Shown piece after piece: positions 1 to 7,322 of a stretch of 64,000 nucleotides of DNA. The translations under genes were made by a program, and so were the position numbers. This DNA is from Nonomuraea coxensis DSM 45129 (GTDB lineage Bacteria > Actinomycetota > Actinomycetes > Streptosporangiales > Streptosporangiaceae). Numbering within the stretch: the stretch's first letter is position 1; the number at the start of each line of letters is the position of its first letter. The notes beneath the pieces are model-generated. The model was not told where the DNA came from. It searched no databases and was given only the letters and a program-made list of their open reading frames with translations. The stretch spans positions 4,630,501-4,694,500 of the forward strand of contig NZ_CP068985.1 in the NCBI RefSeq assembly GCF_019397265.1, read 5' to 3'.

Positions 1-268
1 CGGCGCGGCCGCGGATGAGCAGGATGGAGGGCGGGTGCACCTCGGTGTCGATGGTCAGCGCGACCGCCGGGTTGCGGCGCAGCGCGGCGAGCTTGGGGGC
101 GTTCGGCGTGGTGCACAGGACGATGTGGGTGCCGTTCCAGGTGAACCCGATCGGGACGTTGCGGGGCGTGCCGTCGGCGGCGACGTAGGCCAGGCGGGTG
201 ATGTCGCGCGACAGCAGCTCGCGGCTGCCCGGCAGGTTCAGGATCTCGGCGACTTCGTGCGGGTGCAT
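1..268 (-). CDS. Pyridoxamine 5'-phosphate oxidase family protein (partial)
   Basis: The gene runs off the left edge; 89 N-terminal residues are visible. It starts at an ATG (266-268) with an AAAGGAGAA ribosome site just upstream. The visible part is the start of a split-barrel flavin-binding fold: a short helix, then GTPRNVPIGFTWNG and PKLAALRRNPAVALTID, the pattern of small FMN- or F420-dependent reductases of this superfamily. The family usually has about 130-150 residues, so roughly a third is missing. Substrate and cofactor cannot be told from this part. The next gene leftward on the same strand (342-1133) ends 73 bases upstream, so co-transcription is possible. Confidence 0.85.
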   Translation of the reverse strand, partial: MHPHEVAEILNLPGSRELLSRDITRLAYVAADGTPRNVPIGFTWNGTHIVLCTTPNAPKLAALRRNPAVALTIDTEVHPPSILLIRGRA

Positions 269-341
269 GCTGGGTTCTCCTTTCCGATGCCCCTGGGACG
301 GAGCCGGCGGCCCGTTCTCGACATCCGCGCCGAGATTTTTT

Positions 342-1133
342 TCAGATCTCCTCGGCGAGTTCGGCGGCCACTTCCGCGGCGCGCGACCGCCAGGCGTCCG
401 GCGCGGCCGTCCCGCCGGTGCACGTCAGGACGAGCCGGGCGCCGTGGCCGGTGCCTTCGCCCAGCTCCCAGCGGACGCTGCCGCCCGGCGTCGCGTACTG
501 CAGGAGCCTGCCGGGCTCGGCGCGGGTGACGGGGCCGGCGGGGACGGAGGGCACGGTGAACGGGGCGGGCGGCGGCTCGCCGACGGCGGCGCGGTCACCG
601 TCCAGATGCCGCCACACCTGAGCGGCGGGGCGGACGAGCTGGCGTTCCACGCGTACGGTGCCGCCGTCGCGGGTCACGGCGCCGAGGCCGAGGATGTGGA
701 CGTAGTCCTCGTGCAGGCGGCCCATGTCCGCCGGGGCGGCGGCGGGGGAGCGGCCGTCCAGGTGGGCGAGCAGGGCGATGAGGCAGGTGTGCCAGCCGGC
801 GGCGAAGCTCGCGGCGCCGTGCCGGTCGGAGAAGGTGTGGGTGAGCGTGAGCAGGGTGCCGCCGTCCTCGTCGGGCTCCAGCTCCCACCGCAGGTGGTCC
901 TCGCCCCAGGTGTGGGCGAGCAGGCGGGGCGGCTCCCGGTGGGTGACCCGGCCGCCGGGGCCGAAACCGTAGCCGACGCGGTCGCCGTCGAAGGTGACCT
1001 CCGCGGGGAACCAGGCGGCCAGGTGGCCCGGCTCGGTGAGGGCGCGCCAGACCTTCTCCGGCGGGTGCGGCAGGCGGCGCCGCATGCTCAGGGAGGTGCG
1101 GCCGTCGGGGTGCAGGGTGAGGCTCTCGTTCAT
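342..1133 (-). CDS. Tandem SRPBCC (AHSA1-like) domain protein
   Basis: 263 residues. Residues about 15-130 form an AHSA1/SRPBCC domain (PHPPEKVWRALTEPGHLAAW, then FDGDRVGYGFGPGG and LLAHTWGEDHLRWELEP). A second, shorter copy follows from about residue 165 (VERQLVRPAAQVWRHLDGD ... RLLQYATPGGSVRWELGEG), so two hydrophobic-pocket domains are fused in one chain; single-domain forms are more usual. The ATG (1131-1133) overlaps the TGA of the ArsR gene as ATGA, so the two are translationally coupled. In such pairs the ArsR protein commonly represses the SRPBCC gene. A longer frame begins further upstream but would lie inside the ArsR gene. The ligand is unknown. Confidence 0.85.
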   Translation of the reverse strand: MNESLTLHPDGRTSLSMRRRLPHPPEKVWRALTEPGHLAAWFPAEVTFDGDRVGYGFGPGGRVTHREPPRLLAHTWGEDHLRWELEPDEDGGTLLTLTHTFSDRHGAASFAAGWHTCLIALLAHLDGRSPAAAPADMGRLHEDYVHILGLGAVTRDGGTVRVERQLVRPAAQVWRHLDGDRAAVGEPPPAPFTVPSVPAGPVTRAEPGRLLQYATPGGSVRWELGEGTGHGARLVLTCTGGTAAPDAWRSRAAEVAAELAEEI

Positions 1134-1453
1134 CGCGCGTCCTTTCCCGGCTCGTCCGGCATGGCGTCCAGATGGGCTTCCAGGCGGTCGAGGCTGCGGG
1201 TCCACAGCCGGCGGTACGGGGTGAGCCAGGCGTCGATCTCGGCCAGGGGAGCGGGGGTGAGCTCGTAGAAGCGGCGCTGGGCGTCCTTGCGGACGGTGAC
1301 GAGGCCGGCGCGGCGCAGGGCGCGCAGGTGCTTGCTGGTGCCGGGCTGGGTGAGGCCGAGGCCGGCGGTGAGCTCGGTGACGTTGCGGGGGCGTTCGAGG
1401 AGCAGGTCGAGGATGCGCCGGCGGGCGGGCTCGGCGAGGACGTCGAAAGGCAT
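1130..1453 (-). CDS. ArsR-family winged-helix regulator
   Basis: 107 residues starting at the ATG in MPFDVLAEPARR; an upstream GTG would add 14 residues lying in the promoter. The fold is a typical ArsR/SmtB winged helix: FDVLAEPARRRILDLL, then VTELTAGLGLTQPGTSKHLR as the recognition region, then the wing LVTVRKDAQRRFYEL. No metal-binding Cys pair is visible, so it belongs with the non-metal type that travels with SRPBCC proteins. It overlaps the SRPBCC gene by four bases. A second ArsR-SRPBCC pair lies at 49640-50448. Confidence 0.9.
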   Translation of the reverse strand: MPFDVLAEPARRRILDLLLERPRNVTELTAGLGLTQPGTSKHLRALRRAGLVTVRKDAQRRFYELTPAPLAEIDAWLTPYRRLWTRSLDRLEAHLDAMPDEPGKDAR

Positions 1454-1460
1454 GCCAGCG

Positions 1461-1481
1461 AATATACCCAGCCAGTTATAT
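1461..1481. promoter_or_regulatory. AT-rich imperfect inverted repeat upstream of the ArsR gene
   Basis: AATATACCCAGCCAGTTATA stands out as AT-rich in GC-rich DNA, directly in front of the ArsR start. ATATAC and GTTATAT are near-inverse arms, which suits an autoregulatory ArsR operator over a -10 region. The role is inferred from position only. Confidence 0.4.
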
Positions 1482-1498
1482 GCCCGCAAGGGCATGCA

Positions 1499-2257
1499 TC
1501 AGGGGTGGCGGGCGGCGTTCGCGTGGATGGCCTCACGCACGTAAGCCGCCAGGCCCGGCAGCACGGCGTCGAAGACCGCGGTGAAACGGGCATCGGCGAC
1601 GTACAGGTCGCCGAGGCCGCGGTGCAGGTCGTGCCCGCAGTCGTAGAACCAGCGGGTGACGTGGCCGCGGTGACGTTCGGCCAGGTCCATCGCGTGCTCG
1701 CCGCCGGCGGGCAGCCCGGCCTCGCAGGCGGCGGCCAGCGCGCCCGTGATGGCCCCGGCCTCCGCCTTGAGCTCCAGCCAGTCGGCCTTGGTGTAGGAGG
1801 CGACCCGGCGGCGGCTCTCGGCGTACCGAGGGTCCGCGCCCCAGCGGGCGGCGGCCTCGGCCTCGTGCTCCTCCGGCCGGAAGCCGCCGAAGACCTCGAA
1901 ACGCTCCTCAGGGGTGAGGGCGACGCCGCTGGTGTGCGCGTGGATGGCGCGTTCGACGGCGGCGATCACCTGACCGAGATGGCGGGCGCGGTCGGTCAGC
2001 AGCGCGTGCTGGCGGCGCAGGTGGGTCAGCTCGTCGGCCGAGGGCTCGTCGAGGATGACGGCGATCTCCTCCAGGGGGAAGCCGAGCTCCCGGTACAGCA
2101 GGATCTGCTGCAGACGGGACAGATCGGCGTCGGTGTAACGGCGGTAGCCCGCGCGGGTGCGCTCGGTGGGGGAGAGCAGGCCGATCTCGTCGTAGTGGTG
2201 CAGGGTGCGGACGGTGACGCCGGCGAGACGCGCGACCTGGCCGACCGACAGACTCAT
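1499..2257 (-). CDS. MerR-family regulator with TipAS ligand domain
   Basis: 252 residues. The N-terminus is a MerR helix-turn-helix (SVGQVARLAGVTVRTLHHYD, EIGLLSPTERTRAGYRRYTD) followed by a dimerisation helix (ELTHLRRQHALLTDRARHLG). The C-terminus (about 110-250) is a TipAS-type domain (FEVFGGFRPEEHEAEAAARW ... YDCGHDLHRGLGDLYVADARF). In TipAL this domain binds thiopeptide antibiotics and related multidrug ligands and the protein activates its own promoter. I chose the ATG at 2257; a GTG three codons earlier is possible. The start lies at the predicted transcription start of the palindrome promoter at 2258-2297, so the transcript may be leaderless. No target gene follows on this strand, consistent with autoregulation. 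Confidence 0.9.
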   Translation of the reverse strand: MSLSVGQVARLAGVTVRTLHHYDEIGLLSPTERTRAGYRRYTDADLSRLQQILLYRELGFPLEEIAVILDEPSADELTHLRRQHALLTDRARHLGQVIAAVERAIHAHTSGVALTPEERFEVFGGFRPEEHEAEAAARWGADPRYAESRRRVASYTKADWLELKAEAGAITGALAAACEAGLPAGGEHAMDLAERHRGHVTRWFYDCGHDLHRGLGDLYVADARFTAVFDAVLPGLAAYVREAIHANAARHP

Positions 2258-2264
2258 ACCCCCC

Positions 2265-2296
2265 ACGATGCACCCTCACGAAGGGTGAGGGTCAAA
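2265..2296 (-). promoter_or_regulatory. MerR/TipA-type operator-promoter
   Basis: A perfect inverted repeat, ACCCTCAC (2272-2279) and GTGAGGGT (2285-2292), sits between a TTTGAC -35 (2291-2296, read on the minus strand) and a weak CATCGT -10 (2265-2270). The long spacer of about 19 bases filled by a palindrome is the hallmark of promoters that MerR proteins activate by twisting DNA. Confidence 0.7.
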
Positions 2297-2335
2297 TCCT
2301 TTGCGCGGGGAGTACGGGGACGCGGCGCGCACCTG

Positions 2336-2347
2336 ACCTACGTAGGT
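2336..2347. promoter_or_regulatory. 12-bp palindrome between divergent genes
   Basis: ACCTACGTAGGT is a perfect palindrome in the gap between the TipA-like gene and the rightward DUF5999-like gene, about 100 bases upstream of the latter. It may be a binding site for a regulator of the rightward operon; the protein is unknown. Confidence 0.4.
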
Positions 2348-2448
2348 ACTCAAATGGGGATTTCTCACCTCTTGGTGGGGCGAGGTGTGCGCGCATGATG
2401 ACACAGTGCCCCGGAATCGGGACACGCCAAGGATTGGGGGAATCCGAC

Positions 2449-2577
2449 ATGTGCCAGCACCGGCCTCCGTGCCCGCCGCCCGGAGACACCGCCCGCGACA
2501 CCGCCCGCGACACCGCCCGCGACGCCGCCCGTGACGCCGCCCGCCTGGTGGCCCTCAGCGGCGGGCGGCCCGCATGA
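2449..2577 (+). CDS. Small DUF5999-like peptide with DTAR/DAAR repeats
   Basis: 42 residues from the ATG in MCQHRPPCP, with GGGGGA about eight bases upstream. The MCQHxPxCP opening matches, from memory, the short actinobacterial DUF5999 peptides, but the usual C-terminal half is absent and replaced by a tandem repeat, TARDTARDTARDAARDAAR, encoded by near-identical 12-base units. The stop overlaps the start of the next gene as ATGA, so the two are probably co-translated. Function is unknown. The repeat may be a slippage product, or this may be a degenerate copy kept for coupling. Confidence 0.6.
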   Translation: MCQHRPPCPPPGDTARDTARDTARDAARDAARLVALSGGRPA

Positions 2578-3044
2578 CCCCGGCCCCCGCGGCCGTGCTC
2601 GCCGCCGTGCCCACGCTCATGCCCGCCCTCCTCCCGTCGCCCATGCCCACGCTGAAGCCCATGCTCGCGGCGTCATGGACACTGCCCGCCGCCGCCGCCT
2701 CGGTCCCGCGCGCCCGCCGCGCGGCACGCGGCCTGCTCGCCGAATGGGGCCCGCCCCACCAGGTAGGAGAAGTCGCCGAACTCCTGGTCAGCGAACTCGT
2801 CACGAACGCCGTCCAGCACGCGCACGGCCCCGTCGTGCTCAGCATGTGGGCACGCGACGGACGGCTGCGCTGCGAAGTGGCCGACGCCGACCCCCGCCCA
2901 CCCCGCCCCCGCCAGGCCCGCGAGGAGGACGAAGGCTCCCGCGGCCTCGAACTCGTGCAGGCGCTCGCCGACACCTGGGGCAGCGCCCCCACCCGGCGCG
3001 GCAAGGTCGTCTGGTTCGAACTGGCCGCGCCGGGACGCGCGTGA
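2574..3044 (+). CDS. ATP-binding anti-sigma-type regulatory protein (HATPase)
   Basis: 156 residues. After a low-complexity start with several possible internal Met starts (MPALLPSPMPTLKPM), residues 45-150 form a GHKL ATPase domain of the SpoIIAB/RsbW type: ELLVSELVTNAVQHAHGP (N-box), CEVADADPRPPRP (G1-like D-x-D), GSRGLELVQALAD (G2) and GKVVWFEL. In Streptomyces relatives such proteins bind partner sigma or regulatory factors; whether this one is a kinase is not visible. It follows the DUF5999-like gene with a four-base overlap. The first 30 residues are poorly conserved-looking, so the true start may be the Met at about residue 30. Confidence 0.85.
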   Translation: MTPAPAAVLAAVPTLMPALLPSPMPTLKPMLAASWTLPAAAASVPRARRAARGLLAEWGPPHQVGEVAELLVSELVTNAVQHAHGPVVLSMWARDGRLRCEVADADPRPPRPRQAREEDEGSRGLELVQALADTWGSAPTRRGKVVWFELAAPGRA

Positions 3045-3270
3045 GATTCCCCTGGTCACGCGCGCCCCGGCGTCACCCCATCAACAGGCAAAAACTTGCT
3101 GTGGGTTTTGGCAGGAACTGCCCCGGATAAGGGGCCGGACATAACCTGGGAACGACGGCGGGAGGCGACCCGGCACGTACCCCCGCCGGCCGGCCTTCCC
3201 CGTCACGCGCCTGCTCCGTACCACCGCCGACCGCGAGACCGCGGTCAGGGACGAAGGAGGAACGACCGCC

Positions 3271-3520
3271 ATGGCAACGCACCTCGGCGCCCGCCGGACC
3301 GGCCCGCTCCGCGGCCGCAACCGCCCTCCAGGACGTCCCGGACCCGCCGGACGAGCCCGCGCCGACGCGCGTGGACCACGCGGACGACACCCGCTCCCGC
3401 ACGCCGCGCAGCCGGCGCCGGAACGGACACGCGTGCCCGCCCTCGCCGCGCCACGCTTATTACCGCGCCGCGCCCGCAGGCTTCACCACCCAGGCCCCCG
3501 GCCCCGGCCGGACGCCCTGA
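3271..3520 (+). pseudogene. Possible frameshifted small gene
   Basis: An ATG at 3271 follows an AAGGAGG site, but its frame loses the codon pattern of the neighbours. The frame one base later keeps nearly pure G/C at third positions up to a TGA at 3518 (for example RVDHADDTRSRTPRSRRRNG), yet has no start codon of its own. The simplest reading is a small gene with a one-base frame slip near its start, by mutation or sequencing error. No family is recognised. Confidence 0.35.
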
Positions 3521-3538
3521 CCACTATGGCCGCCACAG

Positions 3539-3565
3539 CCGTTACGGCCGTTACGGCCGTAACGG
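3539..3565. repeat. Three 9-bp repeats forming an 18-bp palindrome
   Basis: CCGTTACGG occurs twice in tandem and is followed by CCGTAACGG; the last two units (3548-3565) form a perfect 18-bp palindrome. It lies in otherwise featureless sequence between the broken small gene and the XRE gene. It could be an operator pair or a local slippage repeat. Confidence 0.6.
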
Positions 3566-3729
3566 CAACGCCCGAACCCGGCCGGCAACCCGAGCAGCCG
3601 CCCCACCACGCCGGCCGGCACAGCCGGCGACCCGAGCACGGCCACCGACCGGCCACGTCACTCGACCACCGCTTATTACCCGGGGTGCGCGCCGCGCACC
3701 ACCCACAAGCCACCACGCGGACGATAACA

Positions 3730-3750
3730 ATACCGGTGACGGTATAGAGT
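3730..3750 (+). promoter_or_regulatory. Operator-promoter of the XRE gene
   Basis: ATACCGGTGACGGTAT has six-base inverted arms (ATACCG/CGGTAT) and overlaps a TATAGAGT -10 element. The predicted transcription start is at or very near the ATG at 3758, so the XRE protein may read from a leaderless mRNA and repress itself here. Confidence 0.6.
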
Positions 3751-3757
3751 GAGCCCC

Positions 3758-4009
3758 ATGGTGCGACCACCACTGACCCCCGAAGAACGACTCCGCGGCG
3801 AGCACCTCGGCACCATGCTCCGCCAGGCCCGCGGCGAGCGCAGCATCGTCGAGGTCGCCGCCGCCGCCGGCATGTCCGCCGAAACCCTCCGCAAGATCGA
3901 GACCGGCCGCATCGCCACACCCGCGTTCTTCACCATCGCCGCCCTCGCCGACGTCCTCGGCATCTCCCTCGACCACCTCGCCACCCGCACCACCCCCGCC
4001 CCCACCTGA
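3758..4009 (+). CDS. XRE-family helix-turn-helix regulator
   Basis: 83 residues, almost entirely one XRE/Cro-C1 domain: LGTMLRQARGERSIVEVAAA, then MSAETLRKIETGRIATP (recognition helix) and FFTIAALADVLGISLDHLA. A GTG three codons upstream could also serve as start, but the ATG fits the leaderless promoter better. There is no ribosome site. With no ligand domain it is likely a simple autorepressor or a repressor of the following small membrane gene. The operator at 3730-3745 supports autoregulation. Confidence 0.85.
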   Translation: MVRPPLTPEERLRGEHLGTMLRQARGERSIVEVAAAAGMSAETLRKIETGRIATPAFFTIAALADVLGISLDHLATRTTPAPT

Positions 4010-4052
4010 CCCCGCGTCAGCCCAGCTCAACCCCCTTGTTACCGTCGGACAC

Positions 4053-4196
4053 ATGGACACGGGGGAGCACCGCCCGCCACCGCCCAGGCCCAGCCTCTGG
4101 CGGCGCCTGCTCATCCTGACCGCCCTGGCCACGGTGATCCTCACCGCCGCCGCACTCGGCGCGGCCTCCTTCCTGCTCACCACCACCACCCGCTGA
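4053..4196 (+). CDS. Small single-pass membrane protein
   Basis: 47 residues: a proline-rich, charged N-terminus (MDTGEHRPPPPRPSLWRRL) followed by one hydrophobic helix (LLILTALATVILTAAALGAA) and a short Thr-rich tail. Codon third positions are almost all G/C, which supports real coding. The Arg-Arg before the helix predicts an inside N-terminus. It sits 43 bases after the XRE gene. No homolog is recognised and no ribosome site is obvious. Confidence 0.6.
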   Translation: MDTGEHRPPPPRPSLWRRLLILTALATVILTAAALGAASFLLTTTTR

Positions 4197-4266
4197 CCAC
4201 CGCACTCCGGATGCAGGTCTGATCACCGCCAGCGAAGAACCGCCCCCGACGACCACACTCGTCACC

Positions 4267-4731
4267 ATGAGCACAACAGACCCCGCCGCCGGCCACGCCG
4301 ACGCCTGGACGGTCATGCAGAAGTTCTACGAGGCCGAGGCCGCATACGTGGCCGCCGGCGGACTCGGCAAAGCCAGCTACGAGCACGTCGCCGCCCACCT
4401 CGACCCAGAGGTGACCCTGCACCAAGCCCCCGGACTGCCCTTCACCGGCACCGGAACCTGGCACGGCCACGACGGCATGGAACGCTTCCTGGCCCGCTTC
4501 AGCGAAGTATGGGAATCGATGGAGTTCCTCGAACAGGACCACTGGGGTGAACAAGACACCGTGGTCGTACGGAACCGCGTCCGCTTCCGAGCCCGCGCCA
4601 CCGGACAGGAAGTCGACACCCACATCATGCAACTCATCACCACCAGAAACGGCCGCATGCTCGAATGCCGCCCCTTCTACTGGGACCCCCAAGCCATCGC
4701 CGACGCCTGCCGAACCCCCGACGCCCCCTGA
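4267..4731 (+). CDS. SnoaL-like / nuclear transport factor 2 family protein
   Basis: 154 residues with the NTF2-like cone fold pattern: MQKFYEAEAAYVAAGG, LDPEVTLHQAPGLPF, HGHDGMERFLARFSEVWES, then paired strands VVVRNRVRFRARATGQEVD and a C-terminal RMLECRPFYWDPQAIAD. SnoaL-type proteins include small isomerases, cyclases and binding proteins; the sequence does not fix a reaction. It starts at ATG 4267 and has no close operon partner. It differs clearly from the other NTF2-like genes at 7646 and 50516. Confidence 0.8.
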   Translation: MSTTDPAAGHADAWTVMQKFYEAEAAYVAAGGLGKASYEHVAAHLDPEVTLHQAPGLPFTGTGTWHGHDGMERFLARFSEVWESMEFLEQDHWGEQDTVVVRNRVRFRARATGQEVDTHIMQLITTRNGRMLECRPFYWDPQAIADACRTPDAP

Positions 4732-4788
4732 ACACCTGCCCGCGCCTCACCACGCGCGGGCAGCGCGGCCCGCGACCCCGCCCCCGAA

Positions 4789-5742
4789 TCAGACGAGGGA
4801 CAACTGCGCCACCCGCGGCTCCCGCCGCCGCGCCTCACCCGGCCCGAACGCCATCCCGTACACCCGGCACAACTGCGCGATCTGCCCCGTGATCCGCCGC
4901 TCGTAATCCGGCGACGGCAGCCCCGCCCGGTCGTACAACTCCTCGTAACGCTCCACCAGCCGCGGATGCGCCTGCCCCAGCCACTCCAGATACCACGCCC
5001 GCGTCCCCGGCGGCAGCCGCAGCACCACAGGCTCCACCGCCCGAGCCCCCGCACCCGCGATCCGCCGCACCGTCGCCCCGAGCTGATCGGCCGCGTCACT
5101 CAGCAACGGCAGCACCGGCGCCATCAACACCCGGCACTCCACCCCCGCCTCCGCCAGCGCCGACACCAGCTCCAGCCGCGCCTGCGCCGTCGGCGCCCCC
5201 GGCTCCACCGCCCGCCGGATCCGCTCGTCCACGAACGCGATCGACACCGCCACCCGAGCCCCCGCCTCAGCCAGCAACGCCGCGTCCCGCAACACCAGCG
5301 CCGCCTTGGTGTGAACGGTGAACGGCACCCCCGCCTCCGCCAGCGCCCCGATCACCCCCGGCATCAACCGGTAGGTCCGCTCCGCCTCCTGGTAGCAGTC
5401 ACCGCTGACGCCCACCGCCAGCTCCTCACCACCCCAGCGCGCCAGATCCGCGCGCAACCGCGCCACCGCGTTCGGCTTGACCACGATCCGGGTGTCGAAA
5501 TCACGCCCCGCGTCCAGCCCCAGCCGCCGATGACCCGCCCGCGCCCCACAACCCCGGCAGGCGTGCGCACAACCCCGATAAGGGGAGACCGCCCACCGCT
5601 GCGCGATGCCCGCCACCGCCGGCACCCGCTCGATCATCGTCCGGGCCTGCGTCTCGTAGAAGCCGTCGCGCAACACCGCGCGCCGCTCGATCAGCGGTCG
5701 CTCATCTGCTGCGTCAACCAGCGGAAGCGCGTCCCAACCCAC
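4789..5742 (-). CDS. Rv2578c-family radical SAM protein
   Basis: 317 residues from a GTG (MGWDALPLVD). The radical SAM cluster motif is CAHACRGC at residues 58-65, the CxxxCxxC that holds the 4Fe-4S cluster, preceded by AVSPYRGC as in Rv2578c and SplB-like proteins. LDAGRDFDTRIVVKPNAV follows, then SGDCYQEAERTYRLM, FTVHTKAALVLRD and CRVLMAPVLPLLSD, the barrel strands of this family. Typical members read CxYCFAR after the last Cys; here the stretch is CRGCGARAGH, so the aromatic next to the cluster is replaced. The ribosome site GGAAGG lies unusually close to the GTG. Reaction unknown; the family is loosely linked to DNA photoproduct lyase-like chemistry. Confidence 0.9.
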   Translation of the reverse strand: MGWDALPLVDAADERPLIERRAVLRDGFYETQARTMIERVPAVAGIAQRWAVSPYRGCAHACRGCGARAGHRRLGLDAGRDFDTRIVVKPNAVARLRADLARWGGEELAVGVSGDCYQEAERTYRLMPGVIGALAEAGVPFTVHTKAALVLRDAALLAEAGARVAVSIAFVDERIRRAVEPGAPTAQARLELVSALAEAGVECRVLMAPVLPLLSDAADQLGATVRRIAGAGARAVEPVVLRLPPGTRAWYLEWLGQAHPRLVERYEELYDRAGLPSPDYERRITGQIAQLCRVYGMAFGPGEARRREPRVAQLSLV

Positions 5743-5869
5743 ACCTTCCAGTGGAACACGTATTCGACTGCGTTTTCAAGCAGTTCCGGCACACCCGGGG
5801 GAGCGGGCCCATCCCGGCCGCCCACGATAAACTGAGACACCCGTACCACTTCACCCCCCAAGGGACACC

Positions 5870-6196
5870 ATGGCCTGGCTCCTGCTCGCCCTCGCCATCG
5901 CCTCCGAAATCCTCGCCACCAGCGCACTCAAACTCAGCAACGGCCTCACCCACCCCGGCTGGACCATCACCGTCGCCGCCGGCTACATCACCTCCTTCAC
6001 CCTCCTCGCCCAAGCACTCAAACTCCAGCTCGACATGGGCACCGCCTACGCCGTCTGGTCCGGCGCCGGCACCGCCGCCATCGCCCTCATCGGCGCCGCC
6101 TTCATGGGGGAGACCCTGACCCCACTCAAGATCAGCGGCATCCTCCTCATCATCGCCGGCGTCATCGTCCTCAACCTCGCCGCCCGCACCCCATGA
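5870..6196 (+). CDS. Small multidrug resistance (SMR) family transporter
   Basis: 108 residues, four transmembrane helices. The membrane-embedded glutamate is present in helix 1 (LALAIASEILATSALKLS, Glu13, equal to EmrE Glu14), and helices 2-3 carry AAGYITSFTLLAQALK and GTAYAVWSGAGTAAIALIG. This matches the Qac/EmrE proton antiporters of cationic compounds rather than the guanidinium type. It starts at ATG 5870 after AAGGGA. The stop overlaps the TetR gene as ATGA, so the TetR protein very likely controls this operon. Confidence 0.93.
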   Translation: MAWLLLALAIASEILATSALKLSNGLTHPGWTITVAAGYITSFTLLAQALKLQLDMGTAYAVWSGAGTAAIALIGAAFMGETLTPLKISGILLIIAGVIVLNLAARTP

Positions 6197-6747
6197 ACCC
6201 CCACCCCACCACCCAGGCCCGCTCCCGCCGCCGCCGCGCCACCCTCCTCAACGCCGCCGTCGACCTCCTCGCCGAAGGCGGCTTCGCCGCCGTCACCCAC
6301 CGAGCCGTCGCCCAACGCGCCCACCTCCCACTCGCCGCCACCACCTACTACTTCGCCTCCCGCGACCAACTCCTCGCCGAAGCCTTCGCCCAGCTCGTCG
6401 AGACCGAACTCACCACCACCGCCACCTGGATCAACCACCACGGCCTCACCGGACTGCCCACCGCCCTCACCACCGACGCCGACCGCACCCGCCAACTCGG
6501 CCTCTGGGAGCTGTACGTCCACGCAGGACGCGACCCCGTCCTGCAACACATCGCCCGCCGCTGGACCGACGGCTGCACCCACCTCATCGCCCAAACCCTC
6601 GACCTCCCCGACACCGACCCCCGCGCCCGCCTCCTCTACACCACCCTCTCCACCCTCTGGCTCGAACTCATCGTCGAACAACGCCCCGCCGACCACGCCA
6701 CCACCCTCCTCACCCACGCACTCGAAACCCTTTTGCCACCCCGCTGA
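6193..6747 (+). CDS. TetR-family regulator of the SMR gene
   Basis: 184 residues. The DNA-binding domain is RRRRATLLNAAVDLLAEGGF, AVTHRAVAQRAHLPLAATTYYFASRDQLLAEAF, the standard TetR helix-turn-helix at residues 10-57. The remainder is a ligand-binding helical domain (LWELYVHAGRDPVLQHIA ... LLYTTLSTLWLELIVEQ). It overlaps the SMR transporter by four bases, so both are made together and the regulator probably represses its own operon until an exported cation binds. Confidence 0.92.
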   Translation: MNPHPTTQARSRRRRATLLNAAVDLLAEGGFAAVTHRAVAQRAHLPLAATTYYFASRDQLLAEAFAQLVETELTTTATWINHHGLTGLPTALTTDADRTRQLGLWELYVHAGRDPVLQHIARRWTDGCTHLIAQTLDLPDTDPRARLLYTTLSTLWLELIVEQRPADHATTLLTHALETLLPPR

Positions 6748-6761
6748 CCACTCCCTACACT
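6733..6761 (+). promoter_or_regulatory. Leaderless promoter of the GNAT gene
   Basis: TTGCCA (6733-6738), a 17-base spacer and TACACT (6756-6761) form a good vegetative-type promoter. Its predicted start falls on the GTG at 6768, which has no ribosome site, so the transcript is probably leaderless. Confidence 0.7.
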
Positions 6762-6767
6762 GCCCCC

Positions 6768-7322
6768 GTGCTGCAACCCACCTACCCCATCACCACCCCA
6801 CGCCTCGCCTTGCGCCCCTTCACCACCGACGACCTCGACGCCGTCCACGCCTACGAAGCCCGCCCCGACGTCGCCCGCTACCTCTACTGGGAACCCCGCG
6901 ACCGCGACACCAGCCGCGAACTCCTCGCCAAGAAAGCCACCCGCACCGCCATCCACCAAGAAGGCGACGCCCTCGACCTCGCCATCACCCACCGCCACAC
7001 CGGCGAACTCATCGGCTCCGCCCTGCTCATCTGGACCAGCAGCACCCACCGCCAAGGCGAGATCGGCTACATCCTCCACCCCGACCACCACGGCCACGGC
7101 TACGCCACCGAAGCCGCCCGCGCCATGCTCACCCTCGGCTTCACCGGCCTGCACCTGCACCGCATCACCGGCCGCCTCGACGCCCGCAACACCGCCTCCG
7201 CCCGCGTCCTCGCCAAACTCGGCATGCGCCACGAAGCCACCCTCGTCGACAACGAATTCGTCAAAGGCGAATGGGCCAGCGAAACCATCTACGCCATCCT
7301 CGAGACCGAGGCCACCCCATGA
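6768..7322 (+). CDS. RimJ/RimL-type GNAT acetyltransferase
   Basis: 184 residues from a leaderless GTG. The fold is the GNAT family of the RimJ/RimL class: TPRLALRPFTTDDLDAVHAY at the N-terminus, GELIGSALLIWTSSTHRQG, then the acetyl-CoA pyrophosphate loop region GYILHPDHHGHGYATEAAR and LHRITGRLDARNTASARV near the C-terminus. The acceptor may be a protein N-terminus or a small amine; this cannot be read from sequence. The stop overlaps the next gene as ATGA. Confidence 0.92.
   Translation: MLQPTYPITTPRLALRPFTTDDLDAVHAYEARPDVARYLYWEPRDRDTSRELLAKKATRTAIHQEGDALDLAITHRHTGELIGSALLIWTSSTHRQGEIGYILHPDHHGHGYATEAARAMLTLGFTGLHLHRITGRLDARNTASARVLAKLGMRHEATLVDNEFVKGEWASETIYAILETEATP

Noticed and set aside
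2480..2550. Short tandem repeats considered as a CRISPR array
   Set aside because: The 12-base units are directly adjacent without spacers and read in frame as DTAR/DAAR within a small gene.
3096..3752. A 218-codon + frame covering the gap before the XRE gene
   Set aside because: Arg/Pro/Thr-rich, poor third-position bias, no ribosome site, and it crosses the XRE operator.
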